Assembly (NCBI RefSeq): GCF_024519435.1
Contig: NZ_JALJRZ010000001.1
Coordinates: 558,001 to 622,000, forward strand
Direction of reading: 5' to 3'
Source: Terrabacter sp. Ter38
GTDB lineage: Bacteria; Actinomycetota; Actinomycetes; Actinomycetales; Dermatophilaceae
DNA: 64,000 nt
Part shown: piece after piece, positions 44,066 through 52,999 of the stretch
Layout of the letters: every line of letters starts with the position of its first letter
Numbering within the stretch: position 1 is the stretch's first letter
Position numbers and translations under genes: made by a program
The notes under the pieces: generated by a model
Told to the model about the DNA's origin: nothing
The model's input: the letters and a program-made list of their open reading frames with translations, nothing else
Databases searched by the model: none

Positions 44066-44351
44066 GCCGTGTTCTCCCTAGCGTTGTGTGTTGTCAGTTG
44101 TGCGTGGGCGCGGACGCGGGACGGTCACGTGGATCACGTGGCCCGACCTGCGGCATACGACCTCACTCCTGGCGCCTGACGCACCCCGCCCCGCCGCGAA
44201 CGGTGGGGACTGCCGTGGTGTGACCCGGTCCGGCGGACCGGCAGAAGACGCGCGAATTGCGGTCCGTGCGACGAGCACACGGGACCGCCGACCATCGTAC
44301 GTCCTGACCCGGGTTGTGGAGAAATCGTGGCGACCCGACAGAATGGCGCGC
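44066..44351. promoter_or_regulatory. Divergent promoter region between rpsB and a membrane-protein gene
   Basis: This 286-bp region holds no gene. For rpsB a TACGAT box (reverse strand, 44293-44298) is a possible -10, leaving a long 5' leader. On the plus strand a CAGAAT box at 44337-44342 would start transcription next to the chosen ATG, suggesting a leaderless mRNA for the membrane-protein gene. One copy of the octamer lies at 44151-44158. Confidence 0.4.
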
Positions 44352-46268
44352 ATGGCGCACTGGGTGGAGACGATCCCGGCCTTCGCCGTCCTCTCGGTGG
44401 TGCTCTTCCTGCCCGGCTGGCTCGTCGTGCGCGCCCTGGGCGCGCGAGGCCTGGAGGCGCTGGCCGTCTCCCCGGCGGTCTCCGTCGGCATCATCGCCGT
44501 CTGCGCGACCCTCGCGCAGCGCCTCGGCGTGCGCTGGGGGCTGCTGCCGCTCGTCGTCGTCACGGCGCTCGCCGTGGCCGTCGCCTGGCTCGGGATGCGG
44601 CTCTTCGGCCGCCACGACCCGGAGCTCGGCGCAACCCGTCGCCTCCTCGGTCGGCCCCGGCCCGATGCGGTCGTCGCCATCGCCATCGGCGCCGTCCTCG
44701 CGCTCGCCACGATCCTCCCGGCGATCGGGCGACCCGACGAGCTCGTCGACTCCCCCGACGCCGTCTACCACCTCGGGCGCATCAAGACCTTCCTCGAGAC
44801 CGGCAACTTCTCGATCGCCAACCCGACCTTCTACCCCAACGGCTTCCACTCGTGGATCGCGACGAGCCTCCTGCCCGGCGTCGCCGACGTGCTGCCCGGC
44901 ACCAACGTCGCGACGATCGTGCTCGCGGCGCTCGTGTGGCCGGTCGGCTGCGTGGCCCTCGCGCGTCACGCGCTCGGCACCTCCCGCCTCGTGACGTATG
45001 CCGCCGGGTTCGCATCCGCGGCCTTCATCGCCTTCCCGACGATCCTCCTCGGCTGGGGCGTCCTGTGGCCCAACCTCATGGCGACCGCGCTGACCCCCGG
45101 CGCGCTCGCGCTCATGCTCCAGGCCGCGCGGTCCGGACGCATCGGGCAGTGGCTCGCCTTCGCCGCCGCCATGCCCGGCCTCGCCATGATCCAGCCCAAC
45201 GCGCTCGTGGCCCTCGTGCTCTTCGCGCTCGTCTGGTTCGTCACCGCGAGGGTGCGGGCGGGGCTGCTGCACCACGTCTCGTGGTGGGTGGTCGCTCGCG
45301 ACCTCGCCATCGTCGCCGTCGTCGGAGTGGCTGGGCTCGTGGCCGCCCCCGTCGTGTCGGCCCAGCTCGCCTCGACCCAGTCCTACGAGTGGAAGGACCG
45401 CGTGTCGTTCTGGACCGCCCTCGTCGAGGTCGTCGGCGGCCGACTGCAGATCCCCGACGTGCTCTGGGGCCTCGTCGTGCTCATCACCCTCGGGATCGGC
45501 TGGATCGCGCTGCGCGCCAGGGCCGCGCTGCCGGTCGTGGCCATGTGGGGCGCCGTCGTCGTCCTCTACGTCATGGCGGCGTCGTCGACGATGTCGTGGA
45601 CCTCCCTCATCACGGGCTACTGGTACAACGACAAGGTCCGGCTCGCCTCGCTCGCCGCCGTCCCCGGCGTCGTCCTCGTCGCCGCGGCCGCCCCGGCCCT
45701 GCGCGAGCTGCTGCGCAAGGTGCCCGGACTCGGGTCGCGGCCCGCCGTCGTCGGGCTCGTCGCGGTGCTCGTCATCCCGGTCCTCACGCTCGGGCTCAAC
45801 GGGGCCACCCGTGAGCGGATGCTCACCGGCTTCTTCCAGCCCGACGAGCCGCAGAAGGTCATCCTGTCGTTCGAGGCGCAGGACTCGTTGCGCCGGCTCA
45901 ACGCCCTCATCCCGCCCGGCCAAGGTGTCGTCGGCCGCCCCGAGAACGGCTCACCGCTCATGTGGCCGCTGTTCGGCACCAACACGCTCTACCGCTCCAT
46001 CCCCATCCCCACGACCGGCGACGAGATCGTCATCGGCACCGGCTTCGACGACATGGCGAACCGGCCGGACGTCTGCGCGGCGATGGCGCGCCACGACGTC
46101 CGCTGGGCCATCGACTCCACGCACGTCTACTGGCTCGACCGCCCGGAGCGCTCGTCCGGGCTCGAGAACCTCGCCGAGGTCGACGGCGTCGAGCCCGTGC
46201 GGACCGACGGGGACTACACCCTCTACCGCGTCACCGGGTGCGGGCTGGGTGCCGCGGCGGCCTCCTGA
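44352..46268 (+). CDS. Polytopic membrane protein of the DUF6541 type
   Basis: The 638-residue protein has about twelve or more hydrophobic segments covering residues 10-470 and a soluble, presumably extracytoplasmic C-terminal portion of about 150 residues (with DSLRRLNALIPPGQGVVGRPENG, partly quoted). A large loop with SPDAVYHLGRIKTFLETGNFS resembles the substrate loops of GT-C-like membrane glycosyltransferases, so cell-surface glycan work is possible. The ATG was chosen because a -10-like box overlaps an ATG 9 bp earlier. Function is not established for the family. Confidence 0.7.
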   Translation: MAHWVETIPAFAVLSVVLFLPGWLVVRALGARGLEALAVSPAVSVGIIAVCATLAQRLGVRWGLLPLVVVTALAVAVAWLGMRLFGRHDPELGATRRLLGRPRPDAVVAIAIGAVLALATILPAIGRPDELVDSPDAVYHLGRIKTFLETGNFSIANPTFYPNGFHSWIATSLLPGVADVLPGTNVATIVLAALVWPVGCVALARHALGTSRLVTYAAGFASAAFIAFPTILLGWGVLWPNLMATALTPGALALMLQAARSGRIGQWLAFAAAMPGLAMIQPNALVALVLFALVWFVTARVRAGLLHHVSWWVVARDLAIVAVVGVAGLVAAPVVSAQLASTQSYEWKDRVSFWTALVEVVGGRLQIPDVLWGLVVLITLGIGWIALRARAALPVVAMWGAVVVLYVMAASSTMSWTSLITGYWYNDKVRLASLAAVPGVVLVAAAAPALRELLRKVPGLGSRPAVVGLVAVLVIPVLTLGLNGATRERMLTGFFQPDEPQKVILSFEAQDSLRRLNALIPPGQGVVGRPENGSPLMWPLFGTNTLYRSIPIPTTGDEIVIGTGFDDMANRPDVCAAMARHDVRWAIDSTHVYWLDRPERSSGLENLAEVDGVEPVRTDGDYTLYRVTGCGLGAAAAS

Positions 46269-46344
46269 GCCGGCCGGACGGCATACGCCCTCGGGTCTGC
46301 CGTGCCGACGGTGAGACGGGGCGTAACGCTGTCGGCCTGCGCGC

Positions 46345-46471
46345 GATGGTGGGGGTGGAGATCCCACCAGGACCCCCTGACCGGGTGGGATCTCGACCCA
46401 CGTCCGCGGCAAGGACCCCTCCACAGCCGCTGCGGACGCCAGAGCCCCCGCCGGTGCCCGGCGGGGGCTCT
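46345..46471 (+). ncRNA. 6C RNA-like small RNA with two C-loop hairpins and a terminator
   Basis: Hairpin 1 (GAGATCCCACC at 46358-46368 paired with 46384-46394) has a loop with five consecutive C. Hairpin 2 (CGTCCGC at 46401-46407 paired with GCGGACG at 46432-46438, plus GGC/GCC) has a loop with ACCCCTCC. A perfect 14-bp terminator-like hairpin (AGAGCCCCCGCCGG, loop TGC) ends at 46471. Two hairpins with C-runs in their loops, followed by a terminator, is the description of the actinobacterial 6C RNA (B11 in mycobacteria). The 5' end is a guess. Confidence 0.7.
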
Positions 46472-46508
46472 ACCCGTGGCCGGCTCCGCTCGTGGTTACG
46501 CTCGGGCC

Positions 46509-47699
46509 ATGAGCTCGCCGCTGATCTCGCGCATGCAGCCCTTCGGGCCGACGATCTTCGCCGAGATGTCGGCGCTCGCGAACCGGACCGGTGCCATCAA
46601 CCTGGGGCAGGGCTTCCCCGACACGGACGGCCCTCGCGAGATGCTCGAGGCGGCGAAGGCCGCGATCGACGGTGGCCGCAACCAGTACCCGCCGGGCCCC
46701 GGGGTCCCGGAGCTGCTCGCGGCGGTCTCTGCGCACCAGGAGCGCTTCTACGGGATCCGTCTCGACCCGTCGACGCAGGTGCTCGTCACCGCAGGCGCCA
46801 CCGAGGCCATCGCGTCGGTCGTCCTCGCGCTCTGCGAACCGGGCGACGAGGTCGTCACGTTCGAGCCCTACTACGACTCGTACGCCGCCACGATCGCCCT
46901 CGCGGGAGCGACCCGGCGCACGTCGGTGCTCCGCTTCCCCGACTTCGCGGTCGACGAGGTGTCCCTGCGGGCGGCGTTCTCGTCGCGGACCCGTCTCGTG
47001 CTGCTCAACACGCCGCACAACCCGACGGGGAAGGTCTTCACTCGGGCCGAGCTCGAGCTCGTGGCGTCGCTCGCGCGCGAGCACGACGCGTGGGTCGTCA
47101 CCGACGAGGTCTACGAGCACCTCGTCTTCGACGACGCTGAGCACGTGCCGATGGCGACGCTGCCCGGCATGGCCGACCGCACCATCACGATCAGCTCGGG
47201 CGGCAAGACGTTCTCGGCCACGGGCTGGAAGGTCGGGTGGCTCTCTGGTCCTGCCGAGGCGGTGGCGGCGGCGCGCACCGTCAAGCAGTTCCTCACGTAC
47301 GTCGCGTCCGGACCGTTCCAGCCGGCCGTCGCCCTCGCCCTCGGGCTCGGCGACGAGGTGTATGCCGGCCTGCGGGAGTCGCTCCAGGCCAAGCGAGACC
47401 TGCTGTGCTCGGCGCTCGAGGCGTCCGGTCTGCAGGTGGCCCGCCCGTCGGGCACGTACTTCGTCATCGCGGACGCCGCTCCGCTCGGTGCCGTTGACGG
47501 GCTGGAGTTCGCCCGCCGCCTGCCGGACCTGGCCGGGGTGGTCGGGGTGCCGGTGTCCGTCTTCCACGACGACCAGGAGGCGGCGCGCACGTTGGTGCGC
47601 TTCGCCTTCTGCAAGAAGGACGAGGTGCTGCTCGAGGCCAGTCGACGCCTCGCCGCCGCGGGCACCCGGACCACGTCGCCGGCGCCCACCACCCCCTGA
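46509..47699 (+). CDS. dapC: PLP-dependent aminotransferase, N-succinyldiaminopimelate aminotransferase-like
   Basis: The 396-residue class I/II aminotransferase is very close in style to the mycobacterial DapC: FAEMSALANRTGAINLGQGF at the N-terminus, NQYPPGPGVPELLAA, the NTPHNPTGKVF PLP-site motif, TDEVYEHLVFDDAEH, and the PLP lysine in SSGGKTFSATGWKVGW. DapC aminates N-succinyl-2-amino-6-oxopimelate in lysine and cell-wall diaminopimelate synthesis; kynurenine/glutamine transaminases are the other close relatives. It stands as a single gene after the small RNA. Confidence 0.85.
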   Translation: MSSPLISRMQPFGPTIFAEMSALANRTGAINLGQGFPDTDGPREMLEAAKAAIDGGRNQYPPGPGVPELLAAVSAHQERFYGIRLDPSTQVLVTAGATEAIASVVLALCEPGDEVVTFEPYYDSYAATIALAGATRRTSVLRFPDFAVDEVSLRAAFSSRTRLVLLNTPHNPTGKVFTRAELELVASLAREHDAWVVTDEVYEHLVFDDAEHVPMATLPGMADRTITISSGGKTFSATGWKVGWLSGPAEAVAAARTVKQFLTYVASGPFQPAVALALGLGDEVYAGLRESLQAKRDLLCSALEASGLQVARPSGTYFVIADAAPLGAVDGLEFARRLPDLAGVVGVPVSVFHDDQEAARTLVRFAFCKKDEVLLEASRRLAAAGTRTTSPAPTTP

Positions 47700-47843
47700 C
47701 CATCGAGCGAGTGCGCCAGCCGCTCGAGTGAGCACCCCGTCGGACTCGAGTGGCCGCTCCGCCCCCACCGGCCACGCAGCCGGCCGCTGTCCACATGTCC
47801 TCGGGAGACACGACCGTCGTCCACAGGTGCTCTGACGGACCGG

Positions 47844-48416
47844 ATGTCCCTGCTGAACCCGGACGACCATGAGGCCATGTCGATCGGTTCCGCCCTGCTC
47901 ACCGCCGTCCTCGCAACGGCGTCCGTGACGAGCATGAGCTCGGTGCCAGCCACGTCGGGGACGCCGGTCTCCGCTGGGGGGCCACTCCCCTCCCCGACGA
48001 CCTCGGCTCGCTGGGCATGGCCGCTCGACCCGCCCCCGGAGGTGGTGCGGCGGTTCGACCGTCCCGACCAGCCGTGGCTGCCCGGCCACCGCGGTGTCGA
48101 CCTCGCCGCCACGCTGGGCCAGTCCGTCACGGCCCCGACAGCGGGTCGGATCTCCTGGACCGGCGTCATCGCGGGACGCGCGGTCGTCGTCGTCGGGCAC
48201 GACGGAGGACTGAGGAGCACCTTCGAGCCGGCCGCCGCGGCCGCACCGGCGGGCACGGCGGTGGCTCGCGGGGACCGGGTCGGCGTCGTGACGTCGACTC
48301 CGGGACACTGCGCGCCCCGCACCTGCCTGCACTGGGGCGTGCTGAGTGGTGAGACCTACCTCGACCCGCTGTCGTTCGTGGGTCGGGCGCCGGTCGTCCT
48401 GCTGCCGCTCCCCTAG
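47844..48416 (+). CDS. Secreted M23-like peptidase (LytM fold)
   Basis: The 190-residue protein has an N-terminal hydrophobic export segment (about residues 12-33) and a C-terminal M23/LytM beta-barrel. It shows HRGVDLAATLGQSVTAPTAGRI (partly quoted; His and Asp metal ligands in HRGVD) and LHWGV in place of the usual HLHFE-type motif, which keeps one histidine. M23 enzymes cut peptidoglycan peptides; reduced motif conservation means it may be catalytically weak or regulatory. Proteins of this type commonly sit between rpsB and the xerC/dprA genes in actinobacteria. Confidence 0.8.
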   Translation: MSLLNPDDHEAMSIGSALLTAVLATASVTSMSSVPATSGTPVSAGGPLPSPTTSARWAWPLDPPPEVVRRFDRPDQPWLPGHRGVDLAATLGQSVTAPTAGRISWTGVIAGRAVVVVGHDGGLRSTFEPAAAAAPAGTAVARGDRVGVVTSTPGHCAPRTCLHWGVLSGETYLDPLSFVGRAPVVLLPLP

Positions 48417-48433
48417 CGGCGCGGACCCACGAC

Positions 48434-49372
48434 TCAGGCCCGCGGGTGGGCCTGCGCGTAGCTGCGCCGCAGCCGGTCGACGGAGACGTGCGTGTAGATC
48501 TGCGTCGTCGCGAGGCTCGCGTGACCGAGGATCTCCTGCACCATGCGGAGGTCCGCGCCGCCTTCGAGCAGGTGCGTGGCAGCGCTGTGACGCAGACCGT
48601 GCGGACCGAGGTCCGGCGCGTCGGGCAGGTGCGAGAGCAGCTCGTGCACGACGGACCGGACCTGCCGGGCATCGACCCGCCGACCCCGCCTCCCGAGGAA
48701 CAGCGCAGATCCAGAGTGCTCGCCGACCAGCCGCGACCGGACAGCGAGCCACGCCTCGATGGCGCGGCCGGCCGGGGCGCCGAACGGCACGACGCGCTCC
48801 TTGGCACCCTTGCCCATGACGCGCACGACGCCTTGCGCCAGGTCGAGCTCGTCGATGTCGAGCCCGGCGAGCTCACCCACTCGGATGCCGCTCGCGTACA
48901 ACAGCTCGAGCATGGCGCGGTCGCGCACGTGGATCGGGTCCTCGTCGTCGGCTCGGGTGGCGGCGAGGTCGAGCATCTCGCTGGCCTCGTCCTGACGAAG
49001 GACGCCCGGAAGCGTGGCATGCCGCTTCGGTGCGACGAGGCGCAGAGACGGATCCGTGGGGATGCGTCCGGTGTGCTCGGCCCACCGGAGGAAGGTGCGC
49101 GCAGAGGCGGCGCGGCGCGCGATCGTGGCGCGGGCGGCACCTGCGTCGGCCTGGACCCCCAGCCACGCCCGGAGGTCACCGATGCGCAGGTCGCCGATCT
49201 CGTCGATCCCGCGGGCAGCGGCGAAGGTCAGCAGGTGCCGGACGTCGCCGAGGTAGGCCCGCCGGGTGTGGACCGAGCGGCCCCGCTCGGCGCCGAGGTG
49301 ACGGGAGTACGCGTGGAGCAGCTCCGAGTGCCGCCCGAGCACGTCTGGTACCGCCTTGACCACATCCGTCAC
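48434..49372 (-). CDS. xerC: Tyrosine recombinase XerC
   Basis: The 312-residue site-specific recombinase resolves chromosome dimers at dif. The N-terminal SAM-like core-binding domain is followed by a catalytic domain with the complete set of residues: Arg164 (SGIRVGEL), Lys188 (GKGAKER), His258 and Arg261 ([10 protein letters not shown]), His284 (LGHAS) and nucleophile Tyr293 (QIYTHV). The neighbours dprA and comM show that it is the housekeeping XerC, not a mobile-element integrase. Confidence 0.93.
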   Translation of the reverse strand: MTDVVKAVPDVLGRHSELLHAYSRHLGAERGRSVHTRRAYLGDVRHLLTFAAARGIDEIGDLRIGDLRAWLGVQADAGAARATIARRAASARTFLRWAEHTGRIPTDPSLRLVAPKRHATLPGVLRQDEASEMLDLAATRADDEDPIHVRDRAMLELLYASGIRVGELAGLDIDELDLAQGVVRVMGKGAKERVVPFGAPAGRAIEAWLAVRSRLVGEHSGSALFLGRRGRRVDARQVRSVVHELLSHLPDAPDLGPHGLRHSAATHLLEGGADLRMVQEILGHASLATTQIYTHVSVDRLRRSYAQAHPRA

Positions 49373-49478
49373 TCCCGCACCATCGCAAAGCGCGGGGGGT
49401 TAGGCAAGTACTGCTCCGACATCAGCCATGACGCCGAGTCGACGGAGACGGGTCGCTCACTCGAGTGGCGGCGTGGGC

Positions 49479-50582
49479 TCAGGGCCTGGCTGTGCGGGGC
49501 TGGGGGCGTTTGCGCCAGGTGCCGGCGGACTCGGTCACGAGGCCCAGCCGCTCGAGGCGTCCGAGCGCCGCCCGAACCATGAGCGGCGCGAGGGCGACCT
49601 GGCGGACGATGGCGTCGAGGGTCAGGCCGGAACGGAAGGGCACGACCTCGAGGACCGACGCATCGAGCGGTGGCAGGTCGTCCTCCGGCCGGACCGGCCC
49701 GCGGGCCGGCTCGCACGCGTCGTCGCCGAGGTCACCCACGAGGTCGATGACCTCGTCGGCACTCGTGACGAGGACCGCCCGGCCGTCGCGGATCTCCTGG
49801 TGACAGCCGGCCGACGTCATCGACGTGGTCGGACCGGGCACGGCGCCGACGTGGCGGCCGGCCTCGATCGCGTGCTTGACGGTGTTGCGCGAGCCGGAGC
49901 GGAGGTCGGCCTCGACGACGATCGTGCCGCGCGTCATCCCGGCGATGAGCCGGTTGCGGGCAAGAAACCGTGACTTCATCGGCGCCGACCCGGGGGCCAC
50001 CTCCGACACGACGAGTCCGTCGCGGGCGATCCGTGAGATGAGGGTGGCGTGCGCCGAGGGATAGGGCCGCTCCACCCCTCCGGCGAGGACGGCGACCGTG
50101 GCGCCGTCGACGGCCAGGGCACCGCGGTGGGCACTTCCGTCGATGCCGAACGCAGCGCCGGACACGACGGCCCATCCTCTCCGTGCGACGCCGGCCGCGA
50201 GGTCGGCGGCGACCTGCTCTCCGTAGCCGGTGGCGGTCCGTGAGCCGACGATCGCGACGGACCGCTCCACCGTCTCGGCGAGATCGAGCGGTCCGCGGAC
50301 CCAGAGGCAGTAGGGCGGTACGCGGATCTGCTCGAGCCCTTGCGGCCACTCGTCGTCGCCGGGCACGACGACCCGCGCGCCGACCTTCGCCGCGATGTCG
50401 AGGTCACGCTCGGTGTCGAGGGTGGCGAGCCGCGCCTGGAACCGGGTCAAGCTGCCCCGCCCGGCGCGGATGCGCTCGAACGTCTCGACCGCCCCGAGCT
50501 CCTCGATGAGACCCGGCACCTCCTTGTCGCACGGCTCTGCGAGACGCGACAGCGCCGCGCGGGCGAACCGGTCAGCGTCCAC
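49479..50582 (-). CDS. dprA: DNA processing protein DprA
   Basis: DprA binds single-stranded DNA and loads RecA during natural transformation or repair. The 367-residue protein has the Rossmann-like core with VAIVGSRTATGYGEQVA, VVSGAAFGIDGSAHRGAL, VLAGGVERPYPSAH and FLARNRLIAGMT motifs, then a C-terminal winged-helix region. The GTG giving VDADRFARAALSRLAEP fits family N-termini; a GTG 60 bp earlier, just after the comM stop, is an alternative. It lies between comM and xerC as in other actinobacteria. Confidence 0.94.
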   Translation of the reverse strand: MDADRFARAALSRLAEPCDKEVPGLIEELGAVETFERIRAGRGSLTRFQARLATLDTERDLDIAAKVGARVVVPGDDEWPQGLEQIRVPPYCLWVRGPLDLAETVERSVAIVGSRTATGYGEQVAADLAAGVARRGWAVVSGAAFGIDGSAHRGALAVDGATVAVLAGGVERPYPSAHATLISRIARDGLVVSEVAPGSAPMKSRFLARNRLIAGMTRGTIVVEADLRSGSRNTVKHAIEAGRHVGAVPGPTTSMTSAGCHQEIRDGRAVLVTSADEVIDLVGDLGDDACEPARGPVRPEDDLPPLDASVLEVVPFRSGLTLDAIVRQVALAPLMVRAALGRLERLGLVTESAGTWRKRPQPRTARP

Positions 50583-50648
50583 GGCACACCGCCTGCACGG
50601 AGCCCGGACGACGGCCGTGAGCCGACCCGCGGTCCCGGCCACGCGCGT

Positions 50649-52211
50649 TCACGCGGCCACCCCGGCCCGGTGGCGCAGCGACAGTGCGAGGTCGACCTCC
50701 TCACGCCCGGGGCGTTGGAGCCCCATGACGTCGGCGATGGTCCAGGCGCAGCGCAGGGTGCGGTCGTAGCCGCGCAGGCTGAGCGACCCGCTCTCGAGGG
50801 CGCGGTCGAGCGTGGTCGTCGCCGAGGTGGGGAGGCGCCACGGCCGACCGCGCAGGACCGAGCCCGGGACGTCGGCGTTGACCCCGCGACGGCGCTCGAG
50901 CACCTCGCGCCAGCGCTCGCCCTGGGCCTCGCGCGCCCCGGCCACCCGCGCGGCCACCGATGTCGTGGACTCGCCTGCAGGTGCCCCCGCCATCGACAGG
51001 CCCGGCGGCTGGACGTGGACCTGCAGGTCGACCCGGTCGAGGAGCGGACCGCTCAGCTTCCCGAAGTAGGAGCGGCGCATGAGCGGCGTGCACGTGCAGT
51101 CGAGACCCTTGCCCCACCCGTTGCCGCACGGGCACGGGTTCGCGGCGAGGACGAGCTGGAAGCGTGACGGGAACGTCACCGTCTCCTGGGCGCGGGCGAT
51201 GGAGACGGACCCGCGCTCGAGCGGCGTGCGCAGCGACTGCAGCACCCCCTTGTCGAACTCGGGGGTCTCGTCGAGGAACAGGACACCTCGGTGAGCCTGG
51301 GTGATGGCGCCGGGCCGGATGTGTCCGCTGCCGCCACCGATGACGGCTGCCTGTGACGCGCCGTGGTGCGGCGCGACGAACGGTGGTCTCGAGATGAGGC
51401 GCGCGTCCTCACCGGCGCCGAGCGCACCCAGGACGGAGTGGATCGCCGTGACCTCCATCGACTCGGCCTCGTCGAGGGCCGGCAGCAGACCCGGCAGCCG
51501 CTCCGCGAGCATCGTCTTGCCGGCGCCGGGTGGACCGGCGAGCAGCAGGTGGTGCCCGCCGGCCGCCGCGATCTCGAGGGCGAGCTTGGCGTCGGCCTGG
51601 CCCACGACCTCGCTGAGGTCCCGCACCGGCTCGGGAGCCGGCGGCACGACGAGCGGCACCGGGACCTCGTCGACCGCCCGGCCCTTGCCCAGCGCCTCGT
51701 AGCGCCGAACCAGCTCGGTCACGTCGGCCACGGGATGGACGCGGACGCCCGAGACGAGACGCGCCTCGCCGGCGTTGGCGACGGGGACGACGACGTGACG
51801 CACCCCCGTCATCGCGGCCGCCCGGACCAGGGGCAGTACGCCGGGGACGGGTCGCACCGTCCCGTCGAGGCCCACCTCGCCGATGTGCACGAGGTCGCGC
51901 ACGACCGTGGGTGGCACCAGCCGCATCGCGGCGGCGACCGCGACGAAGATGGCCAGGTCGAAGCCGGTGCCGATCTTGCGCTCACCAGCGGGCGAGAGGT
52001 TGACGGTGACGCGACGCTGGCTGACCGGCATGTCGTCGATGAGGGCGGCGGCAGCCTTGATCCGGTCGGACGACTGCTTGACCGCCGAGTCCCCTAGCCC
52101 GCTGATCGCGAAGCCGGGCAGGCCGGGCGTCACGTGCGCCTCGACATCGACGACGAACCCGTGCACCCCACGCAGCCCGACCGACCGCGTGCGACCGAGG
52201 CCGGTGCCCAT
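50649..52211 (-). CDS. comM: ComM/YifB family Mg-chelatase-like AAA+ helicase
   Basis: The 520-residue AAA+ protein promotes branch migration during integration of transforming DNA. The N-terminal Lon-like domain (KIGTGFDLAIFVAVAAA) precedes Walker A LAGPPGAGKTMLAERL, Walker B GVLFLDETPEF and a C-terminal zinc-like ANPCPCGNGWG segment typical of the family. Its ATG overlaps the yraN stop by one base (TGATG), and dprA follows, so the three act as a DNA-uptake/repair operon. Confidence 0.95.
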   Translation of the reverse strand: MGTGLGRTRSVGLRGVHGFVVDVEAHVTPGLPGFAISGLGDSAVKQSSDRIKAAAALIDDMPVSQRRVTVNLSPAGERKIGTGFDLAIFVAVAAAMRLVPPTVVRDLVHIGEVGLDGTVRPVPGVLPLVRAAAMTGVRHVVVPVANAGEARLVSGVRVHPVADVTELVRRYEALGKGRAVDEVPVPLVVPPAPEPVRDLSEVVGQADAKLALEIAAAGGHHLLLAGPPGAGKTMLAERLPGLLPALDEAESMEVTAIHSVLGALGAGEDARLISRPPFVAPHHGASQAAVIGGGSGHIRPGAITQAHRGVLFLDETPEFDKGVLQSLRTPLERGSVSIARAQETVTFPSRFQLVLAANPCPCGNGWGKGLDCTCTPLMRRSYFGKLSGPLLDRVDLQVHVQPPGLSMAGAPAGESTTSVAARVAGAREAQGERWREVLERRRGVNADVPGSVLRGRPWRLPTSATTTLDRALESGSLSLRGYDRTLRCAWTIADVMGLQRPGREEVDLALSLRHRAGVAA

Positions 52212-52576
52212 CAGCACACCCCGCGCAGGTGCTGGAGACTGGCCCGTCCCGAGCGCGGACGCAGGATCGAGATGACGTCGATGCGCAGCGCGAGCCCGCG
52301 CGCGAGCTCGTCGTGCTCGTCGCGCCAGAGCCCCGCCAGTCGCCGCAGCCGGCGCTGCTTGCGCCACGTCACGGCCTCGAACGGCGCGCCGAAGGCCTCG
52401 CTCGTGCGGGTCTTGACCTCACAGACGACGAGCTCGCGGCCGTCGACGGCGACGACGTCGATCTCGCCGCGCACGCAGCGCCAGTTGCGGTCGATGATCG
52501 TCAGGCCCTGAGCGATCAGGTGGCGGCAGGCGAGCCGTTCGCCGTAGTCGCCGAGGGCGCGGGTGGAGAGGTCCAT
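52211..52576 (-). CDS. yraN: YraN (UPF0102) family predicted endonuclease-fold protein
   Basis: The 121-residue protein has the Holliday-junction-resolvase-like (PD-(D/E)XK) pattern: GDYGERLACRHL, then RGEIDVVAVDGRELVVCEVKTR, in which Glu-Ile-Asp and Glu-Val-Lys are the presumed metal-binding residues. Its precise role is unknown, although it accompanies comM and dprA in many bacteria. I chose the ATG with GGGAGG about nine bases upstream, over a GTG three codons earlier. Confidence 0.9.
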   Translation of the reverse strand: MDLSTRALGDYGERLACRHLIAQGLTIIDRNWRCVRGEIDVVAVDGRELVVCEVKTRTSEAFGAPFEAVTWRKQRRLRRLAGLWRDEHDELARGLALRIDVISILRPRSGRASLQHLRGVC

Positions 52577-52678
52577 GACGACCACCCTCCCGGCTCCGAC
52601 CCGGCGAGGACACCGGTCAGCGTGAGGCTGTGGACGGCATACGCGATCAGCGAGGGGGTGTGGACGACGCCCGACGGC

Positions 52679-52999
52679 TCAGCTGAAGTCGCCGTTCTCC
52701 GGGAGCTTGATGTCGGGCTTGGGCAGCTCCTCGACGTTGACGTCCTTGAACGTCACGACCCGCACGTTCTTGACGAACCGCGCGGGACGGTAGATGTCCC
52801 AGACCCAGGCGTCGGCCATGGTGACGTCGAAGAAGACCTCACCACCGTCGCTGCGCACCTTCACGTCGACCGAGTTGGCGAGGTAGAAGCGGCGCTCGGT
52901 CTCGACGACGTGGGTGAAGAGGCCGACGACGTCGCGGTACTCCTTGTAGAGCTGGAGCTCCATCTCGGTCTCGTACTTCTCGAGATCTTCCGAACTCAC
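52679..52999 (-). CDS. DUF2469 family conserved actinobacterial protein
   Basis: The 106-residue protein is a clear member of the actinobacterial DUF2469 family: SSEDLEKYETEMELQLYKEY at the N-terminus and ADAWVWDIYRPARFV in the second half. Its function is unknown, but it is very well conserved and always near rnhB. The GTG start overlaps the rnhB stop (GTGA), so it is co-translated with ribonuclease HII. It probably forms a small soluble domain. Confidence 0.93.
   Translation of the reverse strand: MSSEDLEKYETEMELQLYKEYRDVVGLFTHVVETERRFYLANSVDVKVRSDGGEVFFDVTMADAWVWDIYRPARFVKNVRVVTFKDVNVEELPKPDIKLPENGDFS

Noticed and set aside
44066-44351. tRNA or small protein gene in the rpsB upstream gap
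   Set aside because: No cloverleaf or ribosome-binding site with a plausible short frame was visible.
46470-48752. A 760-codon minus-strand frame across dapC and the M23-like gene
   Set aside because: It runs antisense to two well-supported genes and has the Arg/Gly-rich composition of high-GC shadow frames.
48434-49372. XerC as a mobile-element integrase
   Set aside because: Its location next to dprA, comM and yraN, and the absence of other mobile genes or att-like repeats, show it is the chromosomal XerC.
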